Part shown: piece after piece, positions 1 to 7,498 of the stretch
Layout: each line of letters starts with the position of its first letter
Numbering within the stretch: position 1 is the stretch's first letter
Assembly: GCA_016935015.1 (NCBI GenBank)
Contig: JAFGRT010000052.1
Location: 1-32,820 of the forward strand
Source of the DNA: Acidobacteriota bacterium
GTDB lineage: Bacteria > Acidobacteriota > JAAYUB01
Length of the DNA: 32,820 nt
Direction: 5' to 3'
Made by a program: the position numbers and the translations under genes
Notes under the pieces: generated by a model
Seen by the model: only the letters and a program-made list of their open reading frames with translations
The model's database searches: none
What the model was told of the DNA's origin: nothing

Positions 1-243
1 CTGGCCTTGATGGGCCACCGCCGCATTGTCATCCGCAACGGTGGGATCCACAAGGTCATCGAGACCACCGGCGAGGAGCGCACCATCCTCGCCGAGCTGG
101 AGGAGATGGACCGGCGCCTGCAGGCCCTGCGGACCCGCCTGCGCCACGGCGACATTCTGATATCCGAAAGGAGCGAAGCATGCATCACGGCTGCAACGGA
201 ACATTCGAAGACGGGCGACAGGTCATCCGCAAACTGCGGCTGA
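1..243 (+). CDS. Small protein of unknown function (possibly 5'-truncated)
   Basis: The reading frame is open from the first base of the window, so the start may lie outside it; an ATG at 10 is the first good candidate. From that ATG the product is about 77 residues. The N-terminal half has a short beta-like stretch (RRIVIRNGGIHKVIETTGEE) followed by a charged helix that looks like a coiled coil (residues about 25-50). The last 21 codons overlap the start of the next gene by 64 bases, which is unusual and suggests either tight coupling or a poorly conserved tail. It heads an apparent operon with a zinc-ribbon-like protein and a membrane polyferredoxin. I do not recognise a named family. Confidence 0.5.
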   Translation: MALMGHRRIVIRNGGIHKVIETTGEERTILAELEEMDRRLQALRTRLRHGDILISERSEACITAATEHSKTGDRSSANCG

Positions 244-422
244 TGGGATTTGCCGGACACTACCTGCCCGTACCTTTCACCATCGTCTGCCGGGAATGCG
301 GGCAATCCTTCGAAATGGTCACCTTCGAGGACCATTGCCCCCATTGCCGGATGGTCTACGGGGTGACGCCCTGTCACGCCTTCGACCCGGCCAACGTGAT
401 GGCCGCCGGCCGGGAGGAATGA
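180..422 (+). CDS. Small zinc-ribbon-like protein, unknown function
   Basis: An 80-residue protein starting at ATG 180 behind a clear AAAGGAG ribosome binding site seven bases upstream. It contains two CxxC pairs about 20 residues apart (VCRECGQSF and DHCPHCRMVYG), the layout of a zinc ribbon or rubredoxin-like metal knuckle, with a further cysteine and histidine in TPCHAFDP. It has no signal peptide or membrane segment, so it should be cytoplasmic. It overlaps the preceding gene and ends one base before the polyferredoxin gene, so the three are almost certainly co-transcribed. A role in metal handling or assembly of the neighbouring iron-sulfur membrane protein is possible but not shown by the sequence. 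Confidence 0.75.
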   Translation: MHHGCNGTFEDGRQVIRKLRLMGFAGHYLPVPFTIVCRECGQSFEMVTFEDHCPHCRMVYGVTPCHAFDPANVMAAGREE

Positions 423-423
423 C

Positions 424-1734
424 ATGACGAACCGGCTGCGCCAGCTGGCCGTCATCCTGAGCATGGCTCTGCTGGCCGCCCATTTTTCACGGAATGAGGC
501 GCCAGGTTTGGTGATGGTCGCCCTGGGCGCCATGATCTTGCTGCTCATCAAGCGCCCCTGGGCGCCGCGCCTGCTGGTCACCTTGCTCGTGTCCGGCAGC
601 GCCGAGTGGGTTGCCACTACCGTCCGGTTGGCCCAGGGACGGCTGGCCCTGGGGTTGCCCTGGGGACGGCTGGCCCTGATCCTGGGAGTGGTCGCCCTGT
701 TCACCGCCGGCTCGGCCTGGCTGCTCCGCCCGTTCCTGCAACGCCAACCTGTCCGCAAGGGCGACACTCCCTGGCTGCCCGTGGTCGTGTTCTGGCTGAT
801 CGCGACTTTGCTGGCCATCGTGCATCAGGTGGTCGATCCGCCCCTCCTGCTGCTGGAGCGCTTTCTTCCCGGATACGGCCCGTTGGAGATCTTCCTGCTG
901 GGGCTCTACGGGGCTTGGCTGGCGGAAAAACTGGTCACCGTCGGCCCGGATTTCGCCCGCTGGCGATCCCGTTTGTGGCGACTCTTCGGCCTGGTTTTTT
1001 TCAGCCAGCTGTTGCTCGGCCTGACCGGCGTCGAGGAATGCCTGATGACCGGTGAGCTGCACCTGCCCGTGCCGGCGGTCATTCTGGCTGGGCCGATTTT
1101 TCGCGGCGAGGGTTTTTTCATGGTCATCCTGTTCGTCGCCGCAATCCTGCTGGCCGGACCGGCCTGGTGCAGCTTCCTTTGCTACTTCGGTCCGGCCGAT
1201 GACCTGGCCAGCCGCCGACGACAGCGGCCGACCGCCGTTCCCGTCTGGCGAGACCGGCTGCAGGTGGCCATCCTGATTCTCACCCCCCTCCTGGCGCTGC
1301 TGTTCCGCTTGGCCGGCGTCCCATCCCTGGTGGCCGTGGCCACCGCCCTGGCGTTCGCCGCGGCCGGAATCGGCGTGATGATCCTCCGATCGCGGCGACA
1401 CGGCACCATGCTCCACTGCACCGCCTGGTGCCCCATGGGCTGGCTGGCCACCCGGCTGGGCAAGATCAATCCGTTCCGGCTGGACATCGCCCCTGCATGC
1501 CACCGCTGCGGGGCCTGCACCCCCGCCTGCCGCTACGGCGCCCTGGAAGCGACCCACCTGGCCGCCGGCCGGGTAGGCCCCGCCTGCACGCTCTGCGGTG
1601 ACTGCGTCGTCGCCTGCCGCGACGGTTATCTGCGTTACCGCTTTCCCGGCCTGACCGCTCTCACCGCCCACCGGGTGTTCATCGGTCTGATCGTCAGCGT
1701 GCATGCGCTTTTCCTGGGAGTTGCCCGAATATGA
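424..1734 (+). CDS. NapH/NosR-like membrane polyferredoxin (4Fe-4S binding protein)
   Basis: A 436-residue integral membrane protein. About nine hydrophobic segments span residues 5-320, followed by a cytoplasmic iron-sulfur region and a last membrane helix at about 413-433. Two cysteine pairs mark the NapH/NosR/RdxA family: WCSFLC (C249, C253) and CTAWCPMG (C332, C336). Two 4Fe-4S ferredoxin motifs follow: C359-x2-C-x2-C-x3-C369 and C388-x2-C-x2-C-x3-C398. Family members pass electrons between the quinone pool and soluble or periplasmic partners. The ribosome site GGGAGG precedes ATG 424, one base after the upstream stop. Because hcp follows, a plausible but unproven role is electron supply to Hcp. 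The N-terminal membrane part is longer than in NapH itself, so it is not a true NapH orthologue. Confidence 0.85.
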   Translation: MTNRLRQLAVILSMALLAAHFSRNEAPGLVMVALGAMILLLIKRPWAPRLLVTLLVSGSAEWVATTVRLAQGRLALGLPWGRLALILGVVALFTAGSAWLLRPFLQRQPVRKGDTPWLPVVVFWLIATLLAIVHQVVDPPLLLLERFLPGYGPLEIFLLGLYGAWLAEKLVTVGPDFARWRSRLWRLFGLVFFSQLLLGLTGVEECLMTGELHLPVPAVILAGPIFRGEGFFMVILFVAAILLAGPAWCSFLCYFGPADDLASRRRQRPTAVPVWRDRLQVAILILTPLLALLFRLAGVPSLVAVATALAFAAAGIGVMILRSRRHGTMLHCTAWCPMGWLATRLGKINPFRLDIAPACHRCGACTPACRYGALEATHLAAGRVGPACTLCGDCVVACRDGYLRYRFPGLTALTAHRVFIGLIVSVHALFLGVARI

Positions 1735-1766
1735 CATTTTGGTGTAAAATAAAAAATATCATCCAC

Positions 1767-1780
1767 TTGACCTGGGTCAA
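1767..1780. promoter_or_regulatory. Crp/Fnr-family (HcpR-like) operator upstream of hcp
   Basis: A perfect 14-base palindrome, TTGACCTGGGTCAA, has the half-site geometry TTGAC-N4-GTCAA of the Fnr/HcpR branch of the Crp family. It lies 78 bases before the hcp start codon. A TATGAT -10 candidate at 1803-1808 would place transcription near 1815 and the palindrome centre near -41.5, the classical activator position. Hcp genes in sulfate reducers and other anaerobes are known HcpR targets; no regulator gene is in this window. Confidence 0.7.
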
Positions 1781-1802
1781 TTACGTCATCGCGCCAACGG
1801 AC

Positions 1803-1808
1803 TATGAT
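1803..1808 (+). promoter_or_regulatory. Candidate -10 element for hcp
   Basis: TATGAT (four of six matches to the consensus) lies downstream of the palindrome at 1767-1780, which covers the place where a -35 box would be. The absence of a recognisable -35 is what an activator-dependent class II promoter would show. Inferred leader is about 43 bases. Confidence 0.4.
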
Positions 1809-1857
1809 AGCGGGTGACCGGAGAAAAAGGCAGTCATACCATACGAGGAGGAGTATC

Positions 1858-3495
1858 ATGAGCATGTTTTGCTTTCAATGCCAGGAGACGGCCCGCAACC
1901 AGGGCTGCACCGTGCGCGGCGTCTGCGGCAAGGCAGACCAGACGTCCAACCTGATGGACGTCATGATTTTCGTGTTAAAAGGGATCGCCTACTATGCCGA
2001 AAGGGAAAAGGCCGAGCGGGGAGTGGATCCCGCCGTCGGCCGATTTATTTCCCAAGCCTTGTTCGCCACCATCACCAACGCCAATTTCGACAATGATCGT
2101 ATCATCGCCCTGATCCACGAGGCATTGCACCTGCGGAACCAGCTGGCGGCCCGCCAGGGGAAGCAATCGGGCGACGTGCCCGAGTGCGCCACCTGGTCCG
2201 CCGACGACCCGGCGGCCTTCCTGGAGAAGGCTCCCGAAGTAGGCGTCCTGTCCACGGAAAACGAAGACGTCCGCTCCCTGCGTGAGCTGATGATCTATGG
2301 CCTCAAAGGGATCTGCGCCTATGCCGATCACGCCGCGGTGCTCGGTCATGAGGACGGGGCCATCTACTCCTTTCTGACGGAGGCCCTGGCCGCCACCACC
2401 CGGGATCTGCCGGTGAATGAACTGGTTGCCCTGGTGCTGAAGACGGGCGAGACGGCCGTCACCACCATGGCCCTGCTGGACAAGGCCAACACGTCGGCCT
2501 ACGGCCATCCGGAGATGACCCGGGTGAATATCGGCGTTCGCCAGCGGCCCGGCATCCTCATATCCGGTCACGATCTGAAAGATATGGAAGAGCTTCTCGA
2601 ACAGACCAAGGACACCGGCGTGGACGTGTACACCCACAGCGAAATGCTACCGGCCAACTACTACCCGGCGTTCAAGAAATACGACCACTTCGTGGGCAAT
2701 TACGGCAGTTCCTGGTGGAACCAGAACAAGGAGTTCGCCTCCTTCAACGGCCCCATTCTCATGACCACCAACTGTATTACCCCCGTGCGCGACGAGTACA
2801 AGGACCGGATTTTCACCACCGGCATGGCCGGCTATCCCGGCGTGACGCACATTCCCGAACGCCCGGCCGGCGGAAAAAAGGATTTCTCGGCCATCATCGA
2901 ACTGGCCAAAACGTGTACCCCACCCCAGGAGCTGGAGACGGGCCACATCACCGGCGGCTTCGCCCATCACCAGGTCCTGGCCCTGGCCGACAAGGTGGTG
3001 GATGCCGTGAAATCCGGCGCCATCAAACGGTTCGTGGTCATGGCCGGCTGTGACGGCCGCATGAAGAGCCGCGAATACTTCACCCAGGTGGCGGAAGAAT
3101 TGCCGCCCGACACGGTGATCCTCACCGCCGGCTGCGCCAAGTACCGCTACAACAAACTCCAGCTGGGCGACATCGGCGGCATTCCGCGGGTGTTGGATGC
3201 CGGCCAATGCAACGACTCCTACTCCCTGGCCGTCATCGCGCTGAAACTGAAGGAAGTATTTGGCCTGGATGATGTAAACGAGCTGCCCATCTCGTTCGAC
3301 GTGGCCTGGTACGAGCAAAAGGCGGTGGCCGTGCTCTTGGCGCTGCTCTACCTGGGTTTCAAGGGCATCCGTCTCGGCCCGACCCTCCCCGCTTTCCTCT
3401 CTCCCGGCGTGGCCAAGGTGCTGGTGGAGAAATTCAACATTACGCCCACCGGTGAGGCCAAGGAAGATGTCGCCGCCATGATGGCCGGCCATTAG
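1858..3495 (+). CDS. hcp: Hydroxylamine reductase / hybrid cluster protein, class I
   Basis: A 545-residue cytoplasmic iron-sulfur protein that reduces hydroxylamine in vitro and is linked to nitric oxide and nitrosative-stress handling in vivo. The start at 1858 is chosen because GAGGAGGAG lies four bases upstream and the protein then begins MSMFCFQCQ, like the Desulfovibrio protein; the reading frame open from 1804 is only leader. N-terminal cysteines C5, C8, C17 and C23 (CX2CX8CX5C) bind the cubane cluster and define class I. All hybrid-cluster ligands are present: H238, E262, C306, C398, C426, C451, E486 and K488, each displaced 6 or 8 residues from the D. vulgaris numbering. The gene has its own Fnr-like operator and ends in a hairpin terminator, so it is probably transcribed alone, with a membrane polyferredoxin just upstream as possible electron donor. 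Confidence 0.97.
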   Translation: MSMFCFQCQETARNQGCTVRGVCGKADQTSNLMDVMIFVLKGIAYYAEREKAERGVDPAVGRFISQALFATITNANFDNDRIIALIHEALHLRNQLAARQGKQSGDVPECATWSADDPAAFLEKAPEVGVLSTENEDVRSLRELMIYGLKGICAYADHAAVLGHEDGAIYSFLTEALAATTRDLPVNELVALVLKTGETAVTTMALLDKANTSAYGHPEMTRVNIGVRQRPGILISGHDLKDMEELLEQTKDTGVDVYTHSEMLPANYYPAFKKYDHFVGNYGSSWWNQNKEFASFNGPILMTTNCITPVRDEYKDRIFTTGMAGYPGVTHIPERPAGGKKDFSAIIELAKTCTPPQELETGHITGGFAHHQVLALADKVVDAVKSGAIKRFVVMAGCDGRMKSREYFTQVAEELPPDTVILTAGCAKYRYNKLQLGDIGGIPRVLDAGQCNDSYSLAVIALKLKEVFGLDDVNELPISFDVAWYEQKAVAVLLALLYLGFKGIRLGPTLPAFLSPGVAKVLVEKFNITPTGEAKEDVAAMMAGH

Positions 3496-3519
3496 GTTCT
3501 GTTCCGAACATTGACGAAT

Positions 3520-3551
3520 CGCCCGGCGGTCGAAACCACCGGGCGTTTTTT
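3520..3551 (+). terminator. Rho-independent terminator of hcp
   Basis: An 11-base stem with one mismatch (CGCCCGGCGGT pairing with ACCACCGGGCG), a CGAA tetraloop and a run of six T, starting 25 bases after the hcp stop. Confidence 0.88.
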
Positions 3552-3600
3552 AATTCCGGGAAGGAACGGATAGCCGACACGAACAAAGGCGGCCGGATAA

Positions 3601-4161
3601 TTAGACAGCGAGGGCGGAGCGGCAGCGCTGGTCAGCCTTATCGATCATCTGGGCCACCAGGATGCTCAAGGTGATATTCTGCTCGAGATCGGGGGCGACG
3701 GCGAGTCGTGTGCGGATTTCCGTCACCAGGTCATCGTATAGCTTGCGGACGCCGAGATCGGCCCGGATCCGTTCCACTTCCGCCACCAGGGGGGGGCCGG
3801 CCAGATCCGCGCGGGCCAGCACGTCATCCAACACCGCCCAGTCCTCGTCAGTGATCTCGGGGAGAGACTCGTCGATGGTGAAGGCTGCCAGGCCCACGGC
3901 AAACCAGGTCCGGATCAGCCAGCGGGCGTCGTCGGGAGCGACCCGTTCCAACTGGTCGCGAAATAGGGAGCTGTTGTTGAGAAACAGCCAGTGGTTCATC
4001 TCCTGGCCGCTGACAGCGGCGCTGTTGGCCAGGGAACGGCGCCGCCAGTCGGGCAGCTTCCGGCACAGCCGGATGAACCGGCGTTCTGTCTTGCCAAGTC
4101 TTCGTTCATACAGACGGTCACGGGGACGCAGAAAAAAATCCAGAGCCATGGTCACCTTCAT
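3601..4161 (-). CDS. Unknown helical protein, coupled to the HD-domain gene
   Basis: A 186-residue protein I do not recognise. The start at 4161 overlaps the stop of the upstream HD-domain gene as ATGA, the usual sign of translational coupling; an alternative ATG at 4149 has AAGGTG close in front. The sequence is arginine-rich at the N-terminus and then mostly charged, predicted-helical segments with no signal peptide, no convincing membrane segment and no metal motif. The same strand stays open far upstream through the HD gene in another frame, but that is a shadow. Its only contextual clue is membership in the rlmB / HD-domain operon, so an RNA or nucleotide-related role is conceivable; that is inference. 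Confidence 0.7.
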   Translation of the reverse strand: MKVTMALDFFLRPRDRLYERRLGKTERRFIRLCRKLPDWRRRSLANSAAVSGQEMNHWLFLNNSSLFRDQLERVAPDDARWLIRTWFAVGLAAFTIDESLPEITDEDWAVLDDVLARADLAGPPLVAEVERIRADLGVRKLYDDLVTEIRTRLAVAPDLEQNITLSILVAQMIDKADQRCRSALAV

Positions 4162-5279
4162 TCCCGGGCGCGATACGGCTCGATGCGCTTGATTAGCCGG
4201 CGATACTCCCCCAGATCGCCGATGCTGCCCTGGATATCCGCCCGATAGATGCGTAACAGATTTTCGAACCAGGGATGCCGGACAAATGCCGCCAGCTGTC
4301 CGTTTTCCAAATGCCGCAGCACCCGCTTGAGCAGGTGGTTGCGAATATAGAACTGCACTTCTTCGCTCAGTCCCCGCGGAAAGCCCAGCCTCCGCAGGGC
4401 GCCGCGGGCGATGTCCGCGCCGACGGAAGAATGGCGAGGAAAATGAATGTGTTTGTCCACGGTCAGGGTGGCCGGCTTGCCGACATCGTGAAACAGCAGT
4501 CCCAGCGCCATGGGCAAGGGCGCATGCCGCACATGACGGAAACACTCCAGAGTATGCACGAAAACATCCCCTTCCGGATGAAATTCCTTGTCCTGCGGGC
4601 AGCCTGGCAGCGGTTCCAGCTCCGGCAAAATCCGGATGAGCAGACCCAACTGATGCAGCCGCCACAGTCCGCGATAGGGCCGCTGAGCCGTCAGCACCGA
4701 CTGGAGCCCTTGGCGGATGACAGGCAGCAGTTCATGCGACGGCTGTATATCCAGGTCCTGTATCGCTTCGATTAGACTCCCGGCCGGTTCAAATTGTTCC
4801 TCGCTTTCCAGGTAGACGGCCTGAAAAACGCGCGCCAGCTGCTGCCGGCCGGCCTCGGCCAGCGCGCCGTTGGTGGTGCGCAACACTCGGCTGCGGATAT
4901 CGGTCCGGCAGCCAGTGGGATCGAAAAACTTGTCACCGGCCGGATCGAATAGCAAGGAATTGATTGTAAAACACTGGCGCTGGGCCACTTGTCGCAGGAG
5001 ACGGGGCGACGTCGCCGGGGGCCGACAGGCGTTGAGCGGATCACAGGAAAGTTTCACCTGCCATGGCCCGCAGGGAAAGCGGAGGCTGCAATCCTGCTCC
5101 CCCGGGCATTCATCCACGTCAAAGGTGCGGGCGACAAACAGGATATCGGCATTGGTCCATGCATCCAGGGTCTGGATCTCCTGGCCCTGGTAAAGCCGGC
5201 GCGCCGAGTCGCCCACTACATAGAAGCAATAGCCGGCCTGGTGAAAACGCACGGCGATGTTCGTCAGATCCTGCTTCAA
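4158..5279 (-). CDS. HD-domain protein with degenerate CCA-adding/poly(A) polymerase head domain
   Basis: A 373-residue protein laid out like a bacterial tRNA nucleotidyltransferase with a C-terminal HD domain. The head domain (about 15-135) is recognisable from YVVGDSARRLYQG, QRQCFTINSLLFDP and FFDPTGCRTDIRSRVLR. Its catalytic motifs are eroded: the usual GGxVRD reads GDSARR and the usual DxD reads T38-L-D40. The HD part is intact: H242, H264-D265 and H283. A start at TTG 5279 is preferred because AAGGAG sits five bases upstream; the GTG at 5285 abuts that site, and the longer frame to 5396 would run into rlmB. Probably a metal-dependent phosphohydrolase, perhaps acting on tRNA ends or cyclic phosphates; CCA addition is doubtful. 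It lies 52 bases after rlmB. Confidence 0.8.
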   Translation of the reverse strand: MKQDLTNIAVRFHQAGYCFYVVGDSARRLYQGQEIQTLDAWTNADILFVARTFDVDECPGEQDCSLRFPCGPWQVKLSCDPLNACRPPATSPRLLRQVAQRQCFTINSLLFDPAGDKFFDPTGCRTDIRSRVLRTTNGALAEAGRQQLARVFQAVYLESEEQFEPAGSLIEAIQDLDIQPSHELLPVIRQGLQSVLTAQRPYRGLWRLHQLGLLIRILPELEPLPGCPQDKEFHPEGDVFVHTLECFRHVRHAPLPMALGLLFHDVGKPATLTVDKHIHFPRHSSVGADIARGALRRLGFPRGLSEEVQFYIRNHLLKRVLRHLENGQLAAFVRHPWFENLLRIYRADIQGSIGDLGEYRRLIKRIEPYRARE

Positions 5280-5331
5280 TGTCACTCCTTTCCGGCCCAA
5301 ACGCCGGCCGGGCGCCGGATATCGCCGTCGA

Positions 5332-6135
5332 TCAGCGCGCCGGTGGCGACGGGTCGGCCGGATTGTCCCCCTCTCGGTTGGATGTCGGGGCGACATCCCC
5401 GTTTCGTTTCACACCGGACGTTTGCCGCTGGCGCACCGCTTCGTAGAGCAGGATGCCGGCCGTAACTCCCACGTTGAGCGATTGCACCCGTCCCCGCATG
5501 GGCAGGCGGATGAGTTCATCGCAATTCTCGCGCACCAGCCGGTGCAATCCTTCGCCTTCCCTGCCCAGCACCAGGGCGATGGGTCCCGTCAGATCCGCCT
5601 CGTACCACTGGCGCCCGGCGGACAGGTCGGCGCCCACCACCCAGGTTCCCATCTCCTGAAGGGCACGGATGGTCTGGTGAAGATTGGCAACCCGGGCAAT
5701 GGGCACATGCTGCGCCGCCCCGGCCGACACTTTCCACACCGTCTCGGACAGGGGTGCGCTGCGCCGTTTCGGCAGGACCACCCCACTGACGCCCGCTCCG
5801 TCGGCCGAGCGGAGGATCGCCCCCAGATTGTGCGGGTCCTCGATCCCATCCAGCAGCAGGAAGAGCGGTGCCGGCCCGGCCCGGGCGACGAGATCTTCCA
5901 GCTGCAGCAACGGCCGACCGGCCACATAACCGACCACCCCCTGATGACCGGAGCCCCCGGCCAGCTGGTCCAGGCGCACCCGAGGCTCGAACCGGAGATC
6001 CACCGCCCGTTCGCGGGCCAGGTCGATGATCCGCTGCAAGCGGGGATTCCGGGCCGGCTTCACCACCACGATCCGTTCAATTTCACCCGCCTCCAGGGCC
6101 GTCAACACCGGGTGGATACCAAATACGAGGGACAT
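5332..6135 (-). CDS. rlmB: 23S rRNA (guanosine-2'-O-)-methyltransferase RlmB, SpoU family
   Basis: A 267-residue SpoU/TrmH-family methyltransferase that in E. coli methylates the 2'-hydroxyl of G2251 in the 23S rRNA peptidyl-transferase loop, using S-adenosylmethionine. The N-terminal substrate-binding domain begins FGIHPVLTALEAG. The trefoil-knot SPOUT domain shows all three family motifs: LDGIEDPHNLGAILRSADGA (about 95-114), VLGREGEGL (189-197) and LPMRGRVQSLNVGVTAGI (211-228). The last 30 residues are polar and probably disordered. Start ATG 6135 has GGGAGA eight bases upstream. It heads a minus-strand operon with the HD-domain gene. A paralogous SpoU enzyme such as TrmH cannot be fully excluded, but the N-terminal domain favours RlmB. 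Confidence 0.9.
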   Translation of the reverse strand: MSLVFGIHPVLTALEAGEIERIVVVKPARNPRLQRIIDLARERAVDLRFEPRVRLDQLAGGSGHQGVVGYVAGRPLLQLEDLVARAGPAPLFLLLDGIEDPHNLGAILRSADGAGVSGVVLPKRRSAPLSETVWKVSAGAAQHVPIARVANLHQTIRALQEMGTWVVGADLSAGRQWYEADLTGPIALVLGREGEGLHRLVRENCDELIRLPMRGRVQSLNVGVTAGILLYEAVRQRQTSGVKRNGDVAPTSNREGDNPADPSPPAR

Positions 6136-6322
6136 GAATCATCTCCCGCCATGGGGTGCGCGGCTGTCGCGCCGCGGGACAGGGCAAGCCGCCGGCCGGC
6201 TGTTCCCGTTCAATCGGCTCATCATCGGAATGTGTCGACGAACCGCGATGGCTGGCGGACGGGCCAGCCGTGGTTCGTCGAAGGATCTGGCCCGAACGGT
6301 CGGCCCAACGGCGAGGGCGTCT

Positions 6323-7135
6323 TCAGGGGGCGCTGCTTTTGCGGCGAAGCTTGATCTCCATGCCGGAGTAATCGATACCGACTTCAAACAGGGAGATAAA
6401 ATTTTGGCCCAGCAAGTTGACATCGTTTTGGGGCAGCACCAATACATCCAGATTCTGGATGATCAGCTCTCCGAGCTGCAATCGCCGGATCACGCCGCAG
6501 TGAGCGACCGTGTTCCCGTTGGCCGTGCGGATAGGCACCTGGTATTGTGAATCCACGGTGACGTCCACCGCCCGGGCCGTCGCTTCCGAGATCGTGGTGT
6601 ACGACGCGCCGGTATCGAAAATGAACGACACTTTCGCCCGGTCGTTCAGGACTCCCGAGACCAGAATGATTCCATGCTGTTTCCAGAACGGTAAGTTGTA
6701 CGTATCATTTTCCGGAGGCATCTCGACGGAGGGGGGGCCGGCGGCCGGCAGGTTGAGACTCTCCCGCCGCTTCCTCCACTTGTCGATGATTTGCCTCACC
6801 GACGCGTCCTCAAACGACCGGGTGGCCAACTCTTCCATGGATGGTTCCGGTGCGTACATCTCGTTCCGTTTCTCCTCGAGACGTCGCTTCTCCACCTCTT
6901 CCTTCCGGCGAAGTTCATCGAGTTCCTGGCGGATCTTCATTGTCTCATCGAGATCGATATAACGGATGGGTATTTTGACGGTCATCCCGCGGACGGTATA
7001 GACAACGTGCACTTCGTCGATGTGCAGTTCGTCCACTTCCATCCGGTTTCCGTTCTGGAAAACCAGGGTATCGCCAACGGAAAAGGCCATTGTCTGGATG
7101 ATCAGAATGCCGGTGAATATCAAAAATCGAAACAT
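6323..7135 (-). CDS. Secreted retropepsin-like aspartic protease with coiled-coil insert
   Basis: A 270-residue exported protein. Residues 1-18 form a signal peptide. Residues 20-65 look like a small beta domain (DTLVFQNGNRMEVDELHID). Residues 63-125 are a highly charged coiled coil. A linker precedes the C-terminal single-lobe aspartic protease fold at about 150-265, with catalytic D174 in FIFDTGAS and the second family signature LLGQNF at 241-246. Single-lobe enzymes of this clan act as homodimers, and the coiled coil could promote pairing. The start at 7135 has AGGAGG eight bases upstream. Substrate is unknown; periplasmic or cell-surface proteolysis is likely. A TATAGT promoter candidate lies just upstream. 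Confidence 0.85.
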   Translation of the reverse strand: MFRFLIFTGILIIQTMAFSVGDTLVFQNGNRMEVDELHIDEVHVVYTVRGMTVKIPIRYIDLDETMKIRQELDELRRKEEVEKRRLEEKRNEMYAPEPSMEELATRSFEDASVRQIIDKWRKRRESLNLPAAGPPSVEMPPENDTYNLPFWKQHGIILVSGVLNDRAKVSFIFDTGASYTTISEATARAVDVTVDSQYQVPIRTANGNTVAHCGVIRRLQLGELIIQNLDVLVLPQNDVNLLGQNFISLFEVGIDYSGMEIKLRRKSSAP

Positions 7136-7162
7136 CCCACCGCCCTCCTGCGTAGCGATGCT

Positions 7163-7192
7163 ACTATAATCCATACTCCAAATAGCAAACAA
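7163..7192 (-). promoter_or_regulatory. Candidate promoter for the retropepsin-like gene
   Basis: On the minus strand TTGTTT (7192-7187) and TATAGT (7168-7163) are separated by 18 bases, about 28 bases upstream of the start codon. The match is moderate and rests on sequence only. Confidence 0.4.
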
Positions 7193-7340
7193 GTTTTTAT
7201 TGACTAATCTGGATTAATTTGTTTGAATTGGGGATGTGACGAGTATCGCACCTCGTCCATATCGGGAAAAATAAAGTCTGCCCACTATCGCGCAAAATTT
7301 TTGTATCGTCAATGCGAGTTTTCTAGAGAGCAGGTGATTT
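7193..7340. other. Gene-free AT-rich part of the divergent intergenic region
   Basis: This is the first part of the 363-base gap between the divergent protease and Hfq-like genes. It is clearly more AT-rich than its surroundings and should hold the plus-strand promoter, but I see no convincing -35/-10 pair. No coding signal is visible. Confidence 0.4.
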
Positions 7341-7385
7341 GTCTTGGCGGGGGCCAGGGAGGATACCTTGCCTGGAACCCGCGAC
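7341..7385 (+). ncRNA. Strong imperfect hairpin in the leader of the Hfq-like gene
   Basis: A 45-base inverted repeat: outer GTC/GAC, then GCGGG (7347-7351) with CCCGC (7378-7382), a GG/AA internal loop, CCAGG (7354-7358) with CCTGG (7371-7375), and an inner AGG/CCT closed by ATA. It lacks a T-run and so is not a simple terminator. Two smaller hairpins (AAGG-AAAAA-CCTT and TGGGT-CAGAC-ACCCA) follow before the start codon at 7499. It could be a structured 5' leader or a separate small RNA; no known riboswitch, 6S or SRP motif is recognisable. Confidence 0.4.
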
Positions 7386-7498
7386 ACGTTGTCAGTTTGC
7401 GGGGCGCGAATTCAAAGGAAAAACCTTGTTGGGTCAGACACCCAGAGCGGGAACACCGGCCGTTTTTCAGTCCGTAAAACTAAAAGCAGGGGTTGCAT

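Noticed and set aside
487-1737. A 416-codon minus-strand frame opposite the polyferredoxin
   Set aside because: Low-complexity glycine, glutamine and aspartate-rich product with no start signal; antisense shadow.
1804-1857. Earlier start for hcp
   Set aside because: It would begin inside the promoter's -10 and add residues absent from class I Hcp proteins; GAGGAGGAG supports 1858.
4162-4665. N-terminal extension of the 186-residue unknown protein
   Set aside because: It would lie wholly within the HD-domain gene in another frame; the ATGA overlap at 4161 gives a better start.
5280-5396. N-terminal extension of the HD-domain protein
   Set aside because: Arginine-rich and proline-rich residues with no domain, overlapping the end of rlmB; the ribosome site AAGGAG fits TTG 5279.
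6159-6176. GC-rich hairpin CGCGGC/GCCGCG upstream of rlmB
   Set aside because: No T-run on either strand and a six-base stem only; probably chance in GC-rich DNA.
7200-7490. Possible 6S, SRP, tmRNA or riboswitch gene
   Set aside because: None of the diagnostic motifs, such as the SRP GGAAGGAAGCAG-type loop or a tmRNA CCA end, is present; only a generic hairpin is supported.
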